Of a DNA stretch of 40,837 nucleotides, positions 17,989-26,762 are shown in pieces. The position numbers and the translations under genes were made by a program. Where the stretch lies: assembly GCA_030037545.1 (NCBI GenBank), contig JASHRF010000074.1, forward strand, positions 1 through 40,837. The letters are read 5' to 3'. The notes below the pieces were generated by a model. The model did not search any database, had not been told where the DNA came from, and saw only the letters and a program-made list of their open reading frames with translations. How positions within the stretch are numbered: position 1 is the stretch's first letter; the number at the start of each line of letters is the position of its first letter. The stretch comes from Acidobacteriaceae bacterium (lineage in GTDB: Bacteria > Acidobacteriota > Terriglobia > Terriglobales > Acidobacteriaceae).

Positions 17989-18345
17989 ATGGGCCGGGAG
18001 GACACCAACACCAGCGCCAATGGACTGGTTGTCAACGGCAACGATGTCATCGCCTACGGTCTTTTTGTCGAACACCACCAGCAGTGCCAGGTGGTGTGGA
18101 ACGGCAACCGCGGCCGAACCTATTTCTATCAGTCCGAGATTCCCTACGATCCGCCCAGCCAGACAATAGCAGCCGCGCAGGCGTCAACGGCTGGGCCTCT
18201 TACGAAGTGGCCAGCAGCGTCACGCGCCACGAGGCATGGGGCTGGGCATAAGGGCGAGATCTCGCACGTGATCGACGATCGCGACGGGCCCACCTCGATC
18301 AAGCCTTTTGTGACTCCAAGGTCACAGATTTTCCTGATTGAGTAA
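17989..18345 (+). pseudogene. Decayed C-terminal fragment of a secreted GH55-like/'factor 5/8-like' protein
   Basis: After the GH30 stop, one frame reads NGLVVNGNDVIAYGLFVEHH and VVWNGNRGRTYFYQSEIPYD. The reading then slips near 18170-18185 into the next frame (VNGWASYEVASSV, then TRHEAWGWA and a stop). It returns to the first frame for SHVIDDRDGPTSIKPFVT before the stop at 18345. These pieces, in this order, resemble the C-terminal domain of large secreted proteins often labelled coagulation factor 5/8 or GH55-like in acidobacteria. There is no upstream part and the frame is broken at least twice, so this is a relic. The family name is from memory. Confidence 0.65.
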
Positions 18346-18423
18346 AGCGCAGGCAGCGCGTGGAGATTGCGAATGAGTTTTTTGTGTGGAATGAGCCCGT
18401 TGTCAAGGTAGAATCTAACTGAG

Positions 18424-18445
18424 AGGATTAATTCAGCTTAATCCT
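18424..18445. promoter_or_regulatory. Candidate LacI operator (8-6-8 inverted repeat)
   Basis: AGGATTAA and TTAATCCT form perfect arms around TTCAGC, 12 bp before the LacI-type gene's ATG. Its size and place suit autoregulation by a dimeric LacI protein. A TAGAAT-like -10 box just upstream (about 18410) would put the site at or just after the transcription start. Confidence 0.5.
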
Positions 18446-18457
18446 TGAGATGCCTCG

Positions 18458-19522
18458 ATGAAAGATCCCAGCACCGGCAGGCGAAGCGGCCATCAAGCCA
18501 AGCCGGCCGCCCATAAGCCAGTCAGCCTGAAGCAACTGGCTGAGCATCTGGGGCTGAATCCGGCAACCGTCTCCGTGGTCCTCAACGACGTTCCGGGCCG
18601 CTCCATCCCGCAGTCCACGCGGGATCGCATCAAAAATGCAGCCAAGCACTTGAACTATCAGCCCAACCTGCTGGCGCGCTCCCTGCGCAGCCGGCGCACG
18701 TTGACGATTGGCATCCTGGTTCCCGAGCTGGGCGACGGTTATCACACGCAGGTGATGAGCGGGATCGGCGATCAGCTCATTCAGGCGGGTTACTTCTACT
18801 TCACCGCGCATCACCGGCACAAGAAGGGGCTGATCGAAGATTACACGCGCATGCTGATCGGGCGGGGAGCGCAGGGCATCATCGCCATCGATACGCTGCT
18901 GGAGCATCCCATAGGAGTGCCGGTGGTGGCCGTGGCCGGGCATCGCCGCATCGAGGGCGTGACCAACGTGCAGCTCGATCACCGGCGCGCCGCGGAGCTG
19001 GTACTCAACCACCTCCATTCGCTCGGTCACCGCGAAATTGCATTTATGCGCGGCCAGCCGTTCAGCTCCGATTCCGACGAGCGCTGGAAGGGACTGGTGG
19101 AGTTTGCGCAGAGACTGAAGCTGGAGATCAAGCCCGAATTGGTGGTGACCCTGGACCGGGATATATCCTCGCCCGAGCTTGGCTACCCCGTGGTCCAGCA
19201 ACTGCTTGCGGTCAAGCAGCCTTTCACCGCGCTGGTAGCATTCAACGACCTGTCGGCCATCGGCGCTATCCGCGCGCTCGAGGACGCCAATCTGCACGTC
19301 CCGGACGATGTTTCCGTGATCGGGTTCGATAATATCAAGGTGGCCGCATTCACCATGCCGCGCCTGACCACCATCAACCAGCCGCTCGAAGAGATTGGCC
19401 GCATCGCCACCCAGAGTCTGCTCAACCGGATCCACGACACCATGCCGCCGCGCGATGAGATTACCGTGGAACCGGAGCTTGTTGTCCGCGATACGACCGG
19501 GCCGGTGCGGAGCTATCGCTAA
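18458..19522 (+). CDS. LacI-family transcriptional regulator
   Basis: The 354-residue protein has the N-terminal helix-turn-helix (VSLKQLAEHLGLNPATVSVV, about residues 24-43) followed by the hinge region (NYQPNLLARSLRSRR). The periplasmic-binding-protein-like effector domain runs from about 85 to 345, with the typical TIGILVPEL opening and VSVIGFDNIKVAAFTMPRLTT near the C-terminus. It should bind a sugar or sugar phosphate and control nearby genes. Its position between the glycosidase genes and the convergent MFS transporter suggests it governs the locus. Only a weak Shine-Dalgarno is visible before ATG 18458. Confidence 0.93.
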   Translation: MKDPSTGRRSGHQAKPAAHKPVSLKQLAEHLGLNPATVSVVLNDVPGRSIPQSTRDRIKNAAKHLNYQPNLLARSLRSRRTLTIGILVPELGDGYHTQVMSGIGDQLIQAGYFYFTAHHRHKKGLIEDYTRMLIGRGAQGIIAIDTLLEHPIGVPVVAVAGHRRIEGVTNVQLDHRRAAELVLNHLHSLGHREIAFMRGQPFSSDSDERWKGLVEFAQRLKLEIKPELVVTLDRDISSPELGYPVVQQLLAVKQPFTALVAFNDLSAIGAIRALEDANLHVPDDVSVIGFDNIKVAAFTMPRLTTINQPLEEIGRIATQSLLNRIHDTMPPRDEITVEPELVVRDTTGPVRSYR

Positions 19523-19593
19523 GCAATCACATGGCGCTTGCCGTAGAACGGTTCTCCAATCGGTGTAGAGCGAAGCCCCAAACCTTAAGTGGA

Positions 19594-19609
19594 GTTCGCC
19601 ACGGCGAAC
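19594..19609. terminator. Short hairpin between convergent genes
   Basis: GTTCGCC and GGCGAAC form a perfect 7-bp stem with a 2-nt core, between the stops of the LacI gene and the MFS gene. It could end transcription in both directions, but there is no T-run and the loop is very small, so it may be only a palindromic site. Confidence 0.3.
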
Positions 19610-19668
19610 GCCGCACCGCGCGCCCCTCAATACTTCACGTAGTATCGTTCTGCGGGGAAGCGGCCCAG

Positions 19669-20844
19669 TCAGACGCCAGCGGGAACGGCTTGCGGCGCCG
19701 CCCGAAAGCTGGAGGGCAAAAGCAGGATCATAAGCAGCGCGGCTGCGCAGGGCGCGGCTAAACCGTGGCGCAGCGAGCCGTAGTGTGTTGAAAGCACTCC
19801 CGTCATCCAGGGGAAGATTACCGCCCCCACGCCCGCGGCTGCGAAGATCCATCCGCTATCCGTTCGCTCCAGCAGGAACGACAGGAGCAACGGATAGAGC
19901 GGACCGATGGAGAGCCCGGCAAAACCGGCGGCAACGCGGATGAGCGTAGGGCTATGCGCGGCGGTGAGCAGAATGACGCAAGCGGCCGTGCATGCGAGCA
20001 GGATGTAGAGGGCCCGGCGCCGGCCGAGGAAGGTTAGCAAGCGGGTGGAAAAGGCCAGCCGGCTGAGCATGAATCCGAGCAGAAACAGCGACGTGGTGAG
20101 AGCGGCAGTACCCAGGCTGCGCGGGTCAGCGCGGTGCGAGTAAGTGGTCAACCAGGAGCTTATCGAGGTTTCCACGCCGATTGAGCAGAGCGCCATGGCC
20201 ACCAGCGGCAGCAGGAGCCAGAGCACAGGGTTTCGTTGTCCCGGCGCTGCCGTCGCCTTGCTGGCTGCGCATGGCGCGGGCTGACTTTCGCCCAGCATCA
20301 TCCACAAAAAAATGCAGAAGTAGAGGCCTTGGTAAATGATGAAGAGCGGGCGCAGGCTCACCGTGTGCAAAAACGGCCCCAGCAATGCCGGCGTGGCGAC
20401 GGCTCCGGCCGACCATATGAAATTAAGGCCCTCCAGCTTGGCGGCGCGATCGTCGCCGTAACGGTCGGAGAACAACAGGCTGGTTGCGGTCATGCCCATG
20501 CCGAGGCCGATGCCGTTGAAAAAAAGCAGAGGAAATGCAGCCAGCAGCCCGCTGAACGCCAGCCCGCCGCAGCACACTACCAGCAATCCGAACCCTGTGC
20601 GCAGCGCACGCACGCGGTCAGGCCCGATGCACACCGCACCCAGCGAACAGCCCAGAAACTGCAGGAAAAAAAGAAAGCCTGCCGTGCTGTCGCGCAATCC
20701 CCATCGATCGGAGAGCACCGGCATCAGCACGCCCAGCAGGACCGTTCCGGCGCCAGTCAGGCTAAAGCCGGCATACAGCATCAGGTTCGAGAGGCGCCGC
20801 CCGCCCGGGGAAACGCCGGGCGAAGAATGATGCTGCGTTTTCAT
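19669..20844 (-). CDS. MFS transporter (FucP-like sugar permease)
   Basis: The 391-residue protein has about twelve hydrophobic segments. Recognisable MFS features are an N-terminal LMLYAGFSLTGAGTVLLGVL helix, the helix 2-3 loop region with GPDRVRALR, a central cytoplasmic loop (about 190-210) and a second half beginning VLWLLLPLVAMAL. The overall pattern fits the fucose/glucose permease branch of MFS. It faces the LacI gene tail-to-tail and lies 80 bp after the amidase gene on the same strand, so it could belong to either unit. Import of sugars released by the neighbouring glycosidases is the likeliest role. The substrate is unknown. Confidence 0.85.
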   Translation of the reverse strand: MKTQHHSSPGVSPGGRRLSNLMLYAGFSLTGAGTVLLGVLMPVLSDRWGLRDSTAGFLFFLQFLGCSLGAVCIGPDRVRALRTGFGLLVVCCGGLAFSGLLAAFPLLFFNGIGLGMGMTATSLLFSDRYGDDRAAKLEGLNFIWSAGAVATPALLGPFLHTVSLRPLFIIYQGLYFCIFLWMMLGESQPAPCAASKATAAPGQRNPVLWLLLPLVAMALCSIGVETSISSWLTTYSHRADPRSLGTAALTTSLFLLGFMLSRLAFSTRLLTFLGRRRALYILLACTAACVILLTAAHSPTLIRVAAGFAGLSIGPLYPLLLSFLLERTDSGWIFAAAGVGAVIFPWMTGVLSTHYGSLRHGLAAPCAAALLMILLLPSSFRAAPQAVPAGV

Positions 20845-20924
20845 GAATCACCGGTTGCGATGGCCCTCGAATTATAGCGTGCATCATTCGCGGTCGAAAG
20901 CCGGTTCAAGCGGGGCCTGCCTGG

Positions 20925-22346
20925 TCAGTTTCGCGCCAGCAGTGGAGGATGGTAGCCGAATGCCGCATCCACCACCGCCGCGACCCCCAGCACCACCTCA
21001 TCTTCGAAGGGCCGCGCGGCAACCTGCACGCCGATGGGCAGTCCCTCCGGCGAGCGACCCACCGGAACCACCGCCGCCGGGCAGGCCAGCGCATTGAACC
21101 ACTGCGTGTGCCGTACCGCGTCAAGGTACGCGACCGGCGTTCCGTCGATCTCCCAAGAGCGCTCGCCGGGACGAAACGCGGGAACGCTGGCCACCGGGCA
21201 AAGCAGGATCGGAAACGCACGCATCTCTTGGAGAGTTTTCGCGCGCAGCAGGTCGAGTTCCGCCCATGCGTTGAGTAACTGGGTCGCGGTGAGTGTTCCA
21301 GCGGCTTCGGCGATGGCCAAAAACTCCGCGAAGATGGGGCTGAGCCGGTCGCGGCGGCCACGAATCTCGGGTTCATAGAACATGGCGCCGCACTGCACGA
21401 AAAATTTCCACCACAATTGCCGCAGCGCCTCGAGCGTGCTGGGCCGGAAGGGTTCCACGCGAAAGCCTGCCTCGCGCAGGGCCTGCGCCGCCGCGTTCAC
21501 GGCGGCGCGCGTCTCCGGCGTCACCGGCACCAGACTGTCGTCCTCAAAAAATCCAATCGGGTGCGCGCGCAGATCGCCGAGGCTGGGCGAGCGCAGCGCC
21601 AGCGGAGGGCTAACCGGGTCGAGAAAATCCTGCCCGCTCAGGGTGCGAAAGAGCAACGCCACATCGGCCATGGTGCGCGCCATCGGACCGATAGCGCCCA
21701 GAATCGCAAACGGCCCCACGCACGGCGGCAGATGGCCGCGCCCAGGAACGCGTCCCGGCGTGGGCTTGAGCGAACAGATGCCGGTGAAATGCGCGGGCAC
21801 GCGCACCGATCCGCCGCTGTCGCTGCCCAGCCCCGCGGCACTGAGGCCGGCCGCAATAGCCGCCGACTCGCCGCCGCTCGACCCGCCCGGCGAGCGATCC
21901 AAGTCCCACGGGTTGTGCGTGGACCCATGCAGCAGGTTTGTGGTCTCGTAAGCCATCAGGAATTCTGGGCAGTTGGTTGTGCCCAGAATCAACGCGCCGC
22001 CCGCACGCATGCGCGCCGCTGCTTCCGCGTCCTGAGTTGGAATTTCGCCTGCGTGCAGCAGGCTGCCGATCTCGCAGCGCAACCCGGCAGTCGCGATTGA
22101 GGACTTGATGGTGACGGGCAATCCGTACAGCGGGCCACGCGGACCGGTTGCCGCGTCGAGTTCCCGCGCCTGCGCGCGCACGCGCTCTGCATCGAAATCC
22201 ACCAGTGCATGGAGGGTTGGATTCAGCTTCTCGATCTGCCGGATGTGCGCCTCGGCCAGTTCCGTCACTGAGAGCTGACGTGAGCGCAGGAGCTCCAGTT
22301 GCCGAACCGCCGGAGCCAGCATCACATCTTTCCCCGCATCGCTCAC
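20925..22346 (-). CDS. Amidase signature enzyme
   Basis: The protein has 473 residues when started at GTG 22346-22344. This GTG overlaps the stop of the preceding gene as GTGA and has GGGAGAG just upstream, so translation is coupled. The frame continues further upstream but that part overlaps the TPR gene. The Ser-cisSer-Lys triad is visible: Lys in LPVTIKSSIATAG, cis-Ser in the PGGSSGGESAA motif, and the nucleophilic Ser in GSDSGGSVRVPA. No signal peptide is seen. Family members hydrolyse amides (aliphatic, aryl, peptide amides, Glu-tRNA). No gatB or gatC is near, so it is not likely the tRNA enzyme. Confidence 0.93.
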   Translation of the reverse strand: MSDAGKDVMLAPAVRQLELLRSRQLSVTELAEAHIRQIEKLNPTLHALVDFDAERVRAQARELDAATGPRGPLYGLPVTIKSSIATAGLRCEIGSLLHAGEIPTQDAEAAARMRAGGALILGTTNCPEFLMAYETTNLLHGSTHNPWDLDRSPGGSSGGESAAIAAGLSAAGLGSDSGGSVRVPAHFTGICSLKPTPGRVPGRGHLPPCVGPFAILGAIGPMARTMADVALLFRTLSGQDFLDPVSPPLALRSPSLGDLRAHPIGFFEDDSLVPVTPETRAAVNAAAQALREAGFRVEPFRPSTLEALRQLWWKFFVQCGAMFYEPEIRGRRDRLSPIFAEFLAIAEAAGTLTATQLLNAWAELDLLRAKTLQEMRAFPILLCPVASVPAFRPGERSWEIDGTPVAYLDAVRHTQWFNALACPAAVVPVGRSPEGLPIGVQVAARPFEDEVVLGVAAVVDAAFGYHPPLLARN

Positions 22347-25300
22347 GGCCGCTCTCCCGGCTGCGCATCGGAGGGCCGATCGTCGCGTGGTGTCGACGGC
22401 AGCAATTGATAGTTGAAACGGTGCATTCCCTCCGGCTCGCCCGAGTCGAAGCGGTCGTTCCAGTTCAACCGGTACGCCAATGAAGCTGCATCGTCGGGAT
22501 ATTCCTCCGAGTTCGGATAAGGATAGGTTGTCATTCCATGGAACGGCATTTGAGCCACGGTGAAGGGCGAGCCGTCCCACCAATCCATATCCTTTACGTA
22601 GCCGTTGGCGTAAAAGAAATAATCGCGCTTCCAGTGCGGAGGCAAAACAGGCAGCTTGCCGGCATCGAACTCCACCGCGATTTCTTCGCCACTGCCAAAA
22701 ATAACGAAACGATCGTCGATACTCTTCAGCAGCGGAGTTACGTCTCCGAAATGCGTGTAATCGCCGCGCTCGTGCTGGAACGGCCCGGTCAAGCTGACGA
22801 CGTTGTAATCGTAATTGAGATCGCCGGGGCTCGCGCCTTCCAACTGTTTCGGATAGCCGCGGAAGTGCAGCGTGGCCGTGGAGAGCGGAACCTCGGTGGT
22901 GCGTGCTTCGGCGCCTTTGCTCTGGTCGATGAGCACCTGGTCCCAATAGATTTCGAGATTGGTCATCAGCCGGATGCGCCGCGTCCCCGCCGGCAGCTTG
23001 CCCGTCAGATCCACGACAATGGTGCGCTCTAGGCCGGCGGGAAATCCCGCATCGCCCGGAATTCGCTGCCACGAGCCATCCGGCAATTGCGCTTCGACGT
23101 ACGGAGAAATGGGCTTGACGCCCGCCTGCCACGCGGCGTACAGCGAAGTGGCGCTGAAGTAGTTCACATAGCCGGTCATGAGCAGACGTAACGGCGCGGC
23201 GGGATTGAGAGTGCCCAGATCGAGCGTGAGAGCGTGGAGGTTGGCGAAGCCATCGTAGGGCAGCGCCGTGAACCCGCTGGCGAACCGGTGATCACGCCGG
23301 CTCAGTCGGTCGAGCACATCGCGGCCTTCGCCGTCCCACGCTGCAACTGGAAGGCGAGTGCCAGCGCTGGCCACCACCTGCCCTGAAGCAAAGGGCGGAT
23401 CGTCGAGGAAGCGCTCGTTGGGATTCACGTCCACGTTCTCGGGATGATCGACCGCGACCAGCCGCAACTGGTCGATGTAGTTCACTTCTTCCATCGGCTC
23501 CATGAAGCGCAGGCTCACTTTGCCGTTCACCGGCGTCACGTCCGCGCCATCCACCTTCACCCATTCCTCCGGCCGCGGGATGTTGCGGCGCTCGGGCGTG
23601 AACCAGTGTCCCACCACGGCCGCGCCGATCACGTCGGTGACGAATTTGTATTGGTGTCCGTTCCACACGAAGAGCACCGGGCACGAACTGCCGCGCCGGT
23701 CCGCTTCTTTCATCGCGATCACCTGGCTGTGGGGCAGGTCGATCTCATCCTGCAGAACTCCAGTGGGCCAGAGAATGCGCAGCAGGTCGATGCCTTCCGC
23801 CTGTCCCAGGCCGACAAGAATCTGCGGCGGCGCCTGCGTCTGCAAGCCGGAAGCGCCGGGGATTTCCCACTTTTGCCACAGGCCATTGGCAAACACCTCC
23901 ACCTTCACGCCCAGCGCGGTCTTGTTGTCCGCGTAGCCAGTAAGGTCGAGGCGCACAAAATGATTGCGGTTGGCGCCCACGTTGCGCAGCAGCACGGGGG
24001 CGGCGTTGCGCTGAATCACGGTTAGATCGGCAGCGCCGTCGCCGGCCACATCGGTGGCAATCAGCCCGCGCGGATCGCGCAGGGGGACGGAGTCCAGTCC
24101 CAGCGCGTGACTCACGTCTTCAAAGCTGCCATTGCCGCGATTGCGAAACACGCGCACGCGGGGCCCGGCCCTGGTGTCCACAATCGCCGCGAGGTCGATC
24201 CATCCATCGTTATCGATATCGACGGGCGTCAATCCCCATCCACGCAGCGCTCCCTGCAGCGGCAGAGGAACGCGCTCAAAGCGGCGGTCCACATGGTCGG
24301 CTCCCGCTTGAATTGGCGCCTGCACATTGCGCCACAGCGTCAGGCCCGGCGCGCCGGCGTGGGTCAGGGCAATGTCCATCCAGCCGTCCTTGTTGTAATC
24401 GAGCACCGCGACGCCCACGGTGGGCGGCAAATCGACGCCAGCGTAAACCGGCTGCGTAGGATATTTGCCTTCGCGCGGATTGATGTAAATAATCGGCGAC
24501 CGGCCGTCGCCGGTGGTTACCAGATCGACGGCGCGATCGTTGTTGAAGTCGGTGAGAATCGCCGCTTGAGTCTTGCCGCTTCCCCCCAATCCGGTCTGCT
24601 CGGTCTGCTCGGTGAACGTCTTATCGCCATTGTTCCGCCACAATACATTCGGCTCGCCGCCGGGTTGAAGAGGTGCGCCCGTCAGCAGCAAATCGAGGTC
24701 GCCGTCGTGATCGTAATCCACAAACGTGATGCCGGTGGGCCGATTGTGCGGCACAAGACGCGCCTGAGCGGTCACATTTTGGAATTTCCCATGGCCGAGA
24801 TTGCGGAACAGAAGCACGCGATCATCGAGAGCCACGGCCAGGTCGTTCAATCCGTCGCCGTCGAAATCGCCCACAGCGCAGGCCACCGCGTGGCCGCTGG
24901 CTTTGAGTCCCGCGCTGGCCGCATCCCATTCCGTGAATTTTCCGGCACCATCGTTGTGAAGAACGCGAATGGCCTGCGGGCCGTCTTGCATCAGCACCAG
25001 GTCCATGCGGCCGGAGCCGGTTGCATCCATCATGCAGGCGCCGCCGGTTTCGGTATCAATCGAGGACGCCCCAGAGGCTGCCCTGAGGCCGTCTGAGGGT
25101 CTCGATTCTGAGGCCTGGGAGGGCAACGGTTGCGCTACCAGCCGCACCGGTATCATGGTCCTCTGAATGCTCTGCGGTCCCTCCACCGCGGTCACCATTG
25201 AATAGTGGCCCTGTTCGCCGTAGGAGAGACCGATGGCCGAAGAAATCTTGGCGCTGGTCAGATGCTGGAAGATCTTGAAATATTCCCGTGCTTCCGCAGT

Positions 25301-25891
25301 GTGGCCGGTGCGCTGCAGTGAGCGAGCCAGAACAAAATCCGCCGACGCGTGCAGCGGATTGACCTTCAGCGCTTCTTCCAGGATGGAATTTGCCTTGTCG
25401 TACTGCCGCATCTCCTCGTAGCAGGCGCCCTCGAAATAATAGGAGTCGGCATCCCGCGGATCGAGCTTGACGGCCTGCTGAAAACTGACCAGCGCCTGAT
25501 CCAGTTCGTTGTCGGCGCGCTGCGCCAGCCCCAGGTTGTACCACGCCTGCGCGCTCGAGGGATCGATGGCCAGCGCCTTTTGGAGGGCCTTTTTCGCGCC
25601 ATCGAGCTTTTGCAGCGTCAGCAGCGCGATGCCCTCGTTCACCTCCGCCTGGGCCAGCTTCGGATCTTTTTGGAAGGCCTGCGCAAATGCATCGGCGGCG
25701 CGCTCGGTAAATTGCTGGCCCATGAGCGCGACGCCGCGATTGTTGAGCCGGATGGCGTCGGCATCGTAGTGCCTTTCCGCCGCTGGCGCAACAGCCTGCG
25801 CCGTCGCCTTCATTGCAATCCCGGCCAGCGCCGCCAGAAGCACCAATACCAGCGCCGCACGTCTGCGCGAGGCCCAACCCAGCATGATCAC
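22343..25891 (-). CDS. Exported TPR / VCBS (FG-GAP) / ASPIC-UnbV protein
   Basis: The 1182-residue protein starts at GTG 25891 behind GGGAG; ATG 25885 is an alternative. A signal peptide or anchor covers residues 1-32. Domains in order: TPR repeats (about 45-230; for example AWYNLGLAQRADNELDQALV and SYYFEGACYEEMRQYDKANS), VCBS/FG-GAP propeller repeats with calcium-type D-x-D-x-D-G loops (about 280-640; GDFDGDGLND, DYDHDGDLD, DIDNDGWID), and ASPIC/UnbV (about 655-730). The last 450 residues (from SSCPVLFVWNG) are beta-rich with no family I can name, but look like a fixed extension. The whole would sit outside the cytoplasm. It is preceded by a cytochrome c gene on the same strand and overlaps the amidase by four bases. 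Confidence 0.9.
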   Translation of the reverse strand: MIMLGWASRRRAALVLVLLAALAGIAMKATAQAVAPAAERHYDADAIRLNNRGVALMGQQFTERAADAFAQAFQKDPKLAQAEVNEGIALLTLQKLDGAKKALQKALAIDPSSAQAWYNLGLAQRADNELDQALVSFQQAVKLDPRDADSYYFEGACYEEMRQYDKANSILEEALKVNPLHASADFVLARSLQRTGHTAEAREYFKIFQHLTSAKISSAIGLSYGEQGHYSMVTAVEGPQSIQRTMIPVRLVAQPLPSQASESRPSDGLRAASGASSIDTETGGACMMDATGSGRMDLVLMQDGPQAIRVLHNDGAGKFTEWDAASAGLKASGHAVACAVGDFDGDGLNDLAVALDDRVLLFRNLGHGKFQNVTAQARLVPHNRPTGITFVDYDHDGDLDLLLTGAPLQPGGEPNVLWRNNGDKTFTEQTEQTGLGGSGKTQAAILTDFNNDRAVDLVTTGDGRSPIIYINPREGKYPTQPVYAGVDLPPTVGVAVLDYNKDGWMDIALTHAGAPGLTLWRNVQAPIQAGADHVDRRFERVPLPLQGALRGWGLTPVDIDNDGWIDLAAIVDTRAGPRVRVFRNRGNGSFEDVSHALGLDSVPLRDPRGLIATDVAGDGAADLTVIQRNAAPVLLRNVGANRNHFVRLDLTGYADNKTALGVKVEVFANGLWQKWEIPGASGLQTQAPPQILVGLGQAEGIDLLRILWPTGVLQDEIDLPHSQVIAMKEADRRGSSCPVLFVWNGHQYKFVTDVIGAAVVGHWFTPERRNIPRPEEWVKVDGADVTPVNGKVSLRFMEPMEEVNYIDQLRLVAVDHPENVDVNPNERFLDDPPFASGQVVASAGTRLPVAAWDGEGRDVLDRLSRRDHRFASGFTALPYDGFANLHALTLDLGTLNPAAPLRLLMTGYVNYFSATSLYAAWQAGVKPISPYVEAQLPDGSWQRIPGDAGFPAGLERTIVVDLTGKLPAGTRRIRLMTNLEIYWDQVLIDQSKGAEARTTEVPLSTATLHFRGYPKQLEGASPGDLNYDYNVVSLTGPFQHERGDYTHFGDVTPLLKSIDDRFVIFGSGEEIAVEFDAGKLPVLPPHWKRDYFFYANGYVKDMDWWDGSPFTVAQMPFHGMTTYPYPNSEEYPDDAASLAYRLNWNDRFDSGEPEGMHRFNYQLLPSTPRDDRPSDAQPGERP

Positions 25892-25969
25892 GAATCTCCC
25901 TGTTCCGGAACATCCAGTGTACGCGAGCGTGCGGCGATTTGTCCGGGCAAGGTGTCGGCGAACGCTCAG

Positions 25970-26281
25970 CTATTTTGCCGGCATTTCGCGGCAGGAGTGA
26001 AGATAGGCAACCAAGTCCTTTATCTCCGCCGGCTCCAGGATGTACCCGAAAGGCGGCATCTGTTTCCCGCCCTCGACAATCTGCCTGCGGATAGCGGCTT
26101 TTTTCATCGTTCTGCCCACGTTGGAGAGGTCCGGACCTTTGTGGCCGCCCACATGGTCGATGCTGTGGCAATGCTGGCAGCCGCAAGTGCCGAAGAGGGC
26201 CGCGCCGCGCTGGCTGCGCGAAGACGCAAACGCCGGCGACGCGGCCAGGAGCAGGATGAGCGCGAAAAGGCCTGCCTTCAT
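25970..26281 (-). CDS. Small secreted c-type cytochrome
   Basis: Starting at ATG 26281 the protein has 103 residues with a signal peptide (MKAGLFALILLLAASPAFA). The heme-binding CQHCH (CxxCH) follows near residue 36. The likely distal ligand Met is in KQMPPFGYIL, and the typical last helix reads EIKDLVAYLHSC. An ATG further upstream adds a tail before the signal peptide and is less likely. It is a monoheme cytochrome c of the class found in small electron-transfer proteins. It lies 78 bp before the TPR/VCBS gene on the same strand and probably shares its transcript. Confidence 0.9.
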   Translation of the reverse strand: MKAGLFALILLLAASPAFASSRSQRGAALFGTCGCQHCHSIDHVGGHKGPDLSNVGRTMKKAAIRRQIVEGGKQMPPFGYILEPAEIKDLVAYLHSCREMPAK

Positions 26282-26762
26282 TGGCCGGTTACTCCGCCTG
26301 CTTTCGCGAATAGGTGGCGCGCTGAGCGGGTGCGTTGTTTGCCGCATCGGTCCGGGTATCGCTGGCCGCAGAGGCTGGCTGCGTGCGTCCCGCCGTCAGG
26401 ACGCAAAAATCCGCTCCGGCCGGCAAAACGCCGCCGAGGACACACCGGGTTCGAGACGCGCGGACAAGGGGAAGCATCGCGACACCATTTTATCGTTCCG
26501 GCGACTCGATCAGTGTCACGCGTTCGGTGCGGACAGATCTCCACCGAAAGGTGGAGAAGCGCGGTCAAGCGCAAGGAGGACGGAAGAGCAGCCGCGATCC
26601 TTCGGCTCTCTGCCGCTCTGCGTCCGGTCGCTCAGGTATGACGGCACCATGTTGTCTGCAATTAGCGATGGAGCTCCGCCTCCACCGAAAGTTGGTTGTC
26701 TCCGGTACTCGCGACCTGTCATGCTCCATTGGTTTCTTCCGCGCACCACAAGCGAGGCCACA
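26282..26762. other. Gene-free interval with REP-like hairpin sequences
   Basis: No reading frame here has family features. It holds a perfect 8-bp stem with a GAAA loop (TCTCCACC / GGTGGAGA, 26538-26557) and a second copy of the 12-mer CTCCACCGAAAG at 26680-26691. A segment near 26600-26645 (GATCCTTCGGCTCT, then GGTCGCTCAGG) resembles dispersed repeats seen in acidobacterial genomes, from memory. The divergent promoters of the cytochrome and outer-membrane genes must lie here, but no clear box pair stands out. Confidence 0.5.

Noticed and set aside
16669..18078. Long minus-strand open frame opposite the GH30 gene.
   Set aside because: It is the exact antisense of a gene with catalytic motifs; GC-rich codon use keeps the opposite frame open. 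No domain is seen.
18428..19852. Long minus-strand open frame opposite the LacI gene.
   Set aside because: Antisense shadow; the plus strand has a clear helix-turn-helix and effector domain.
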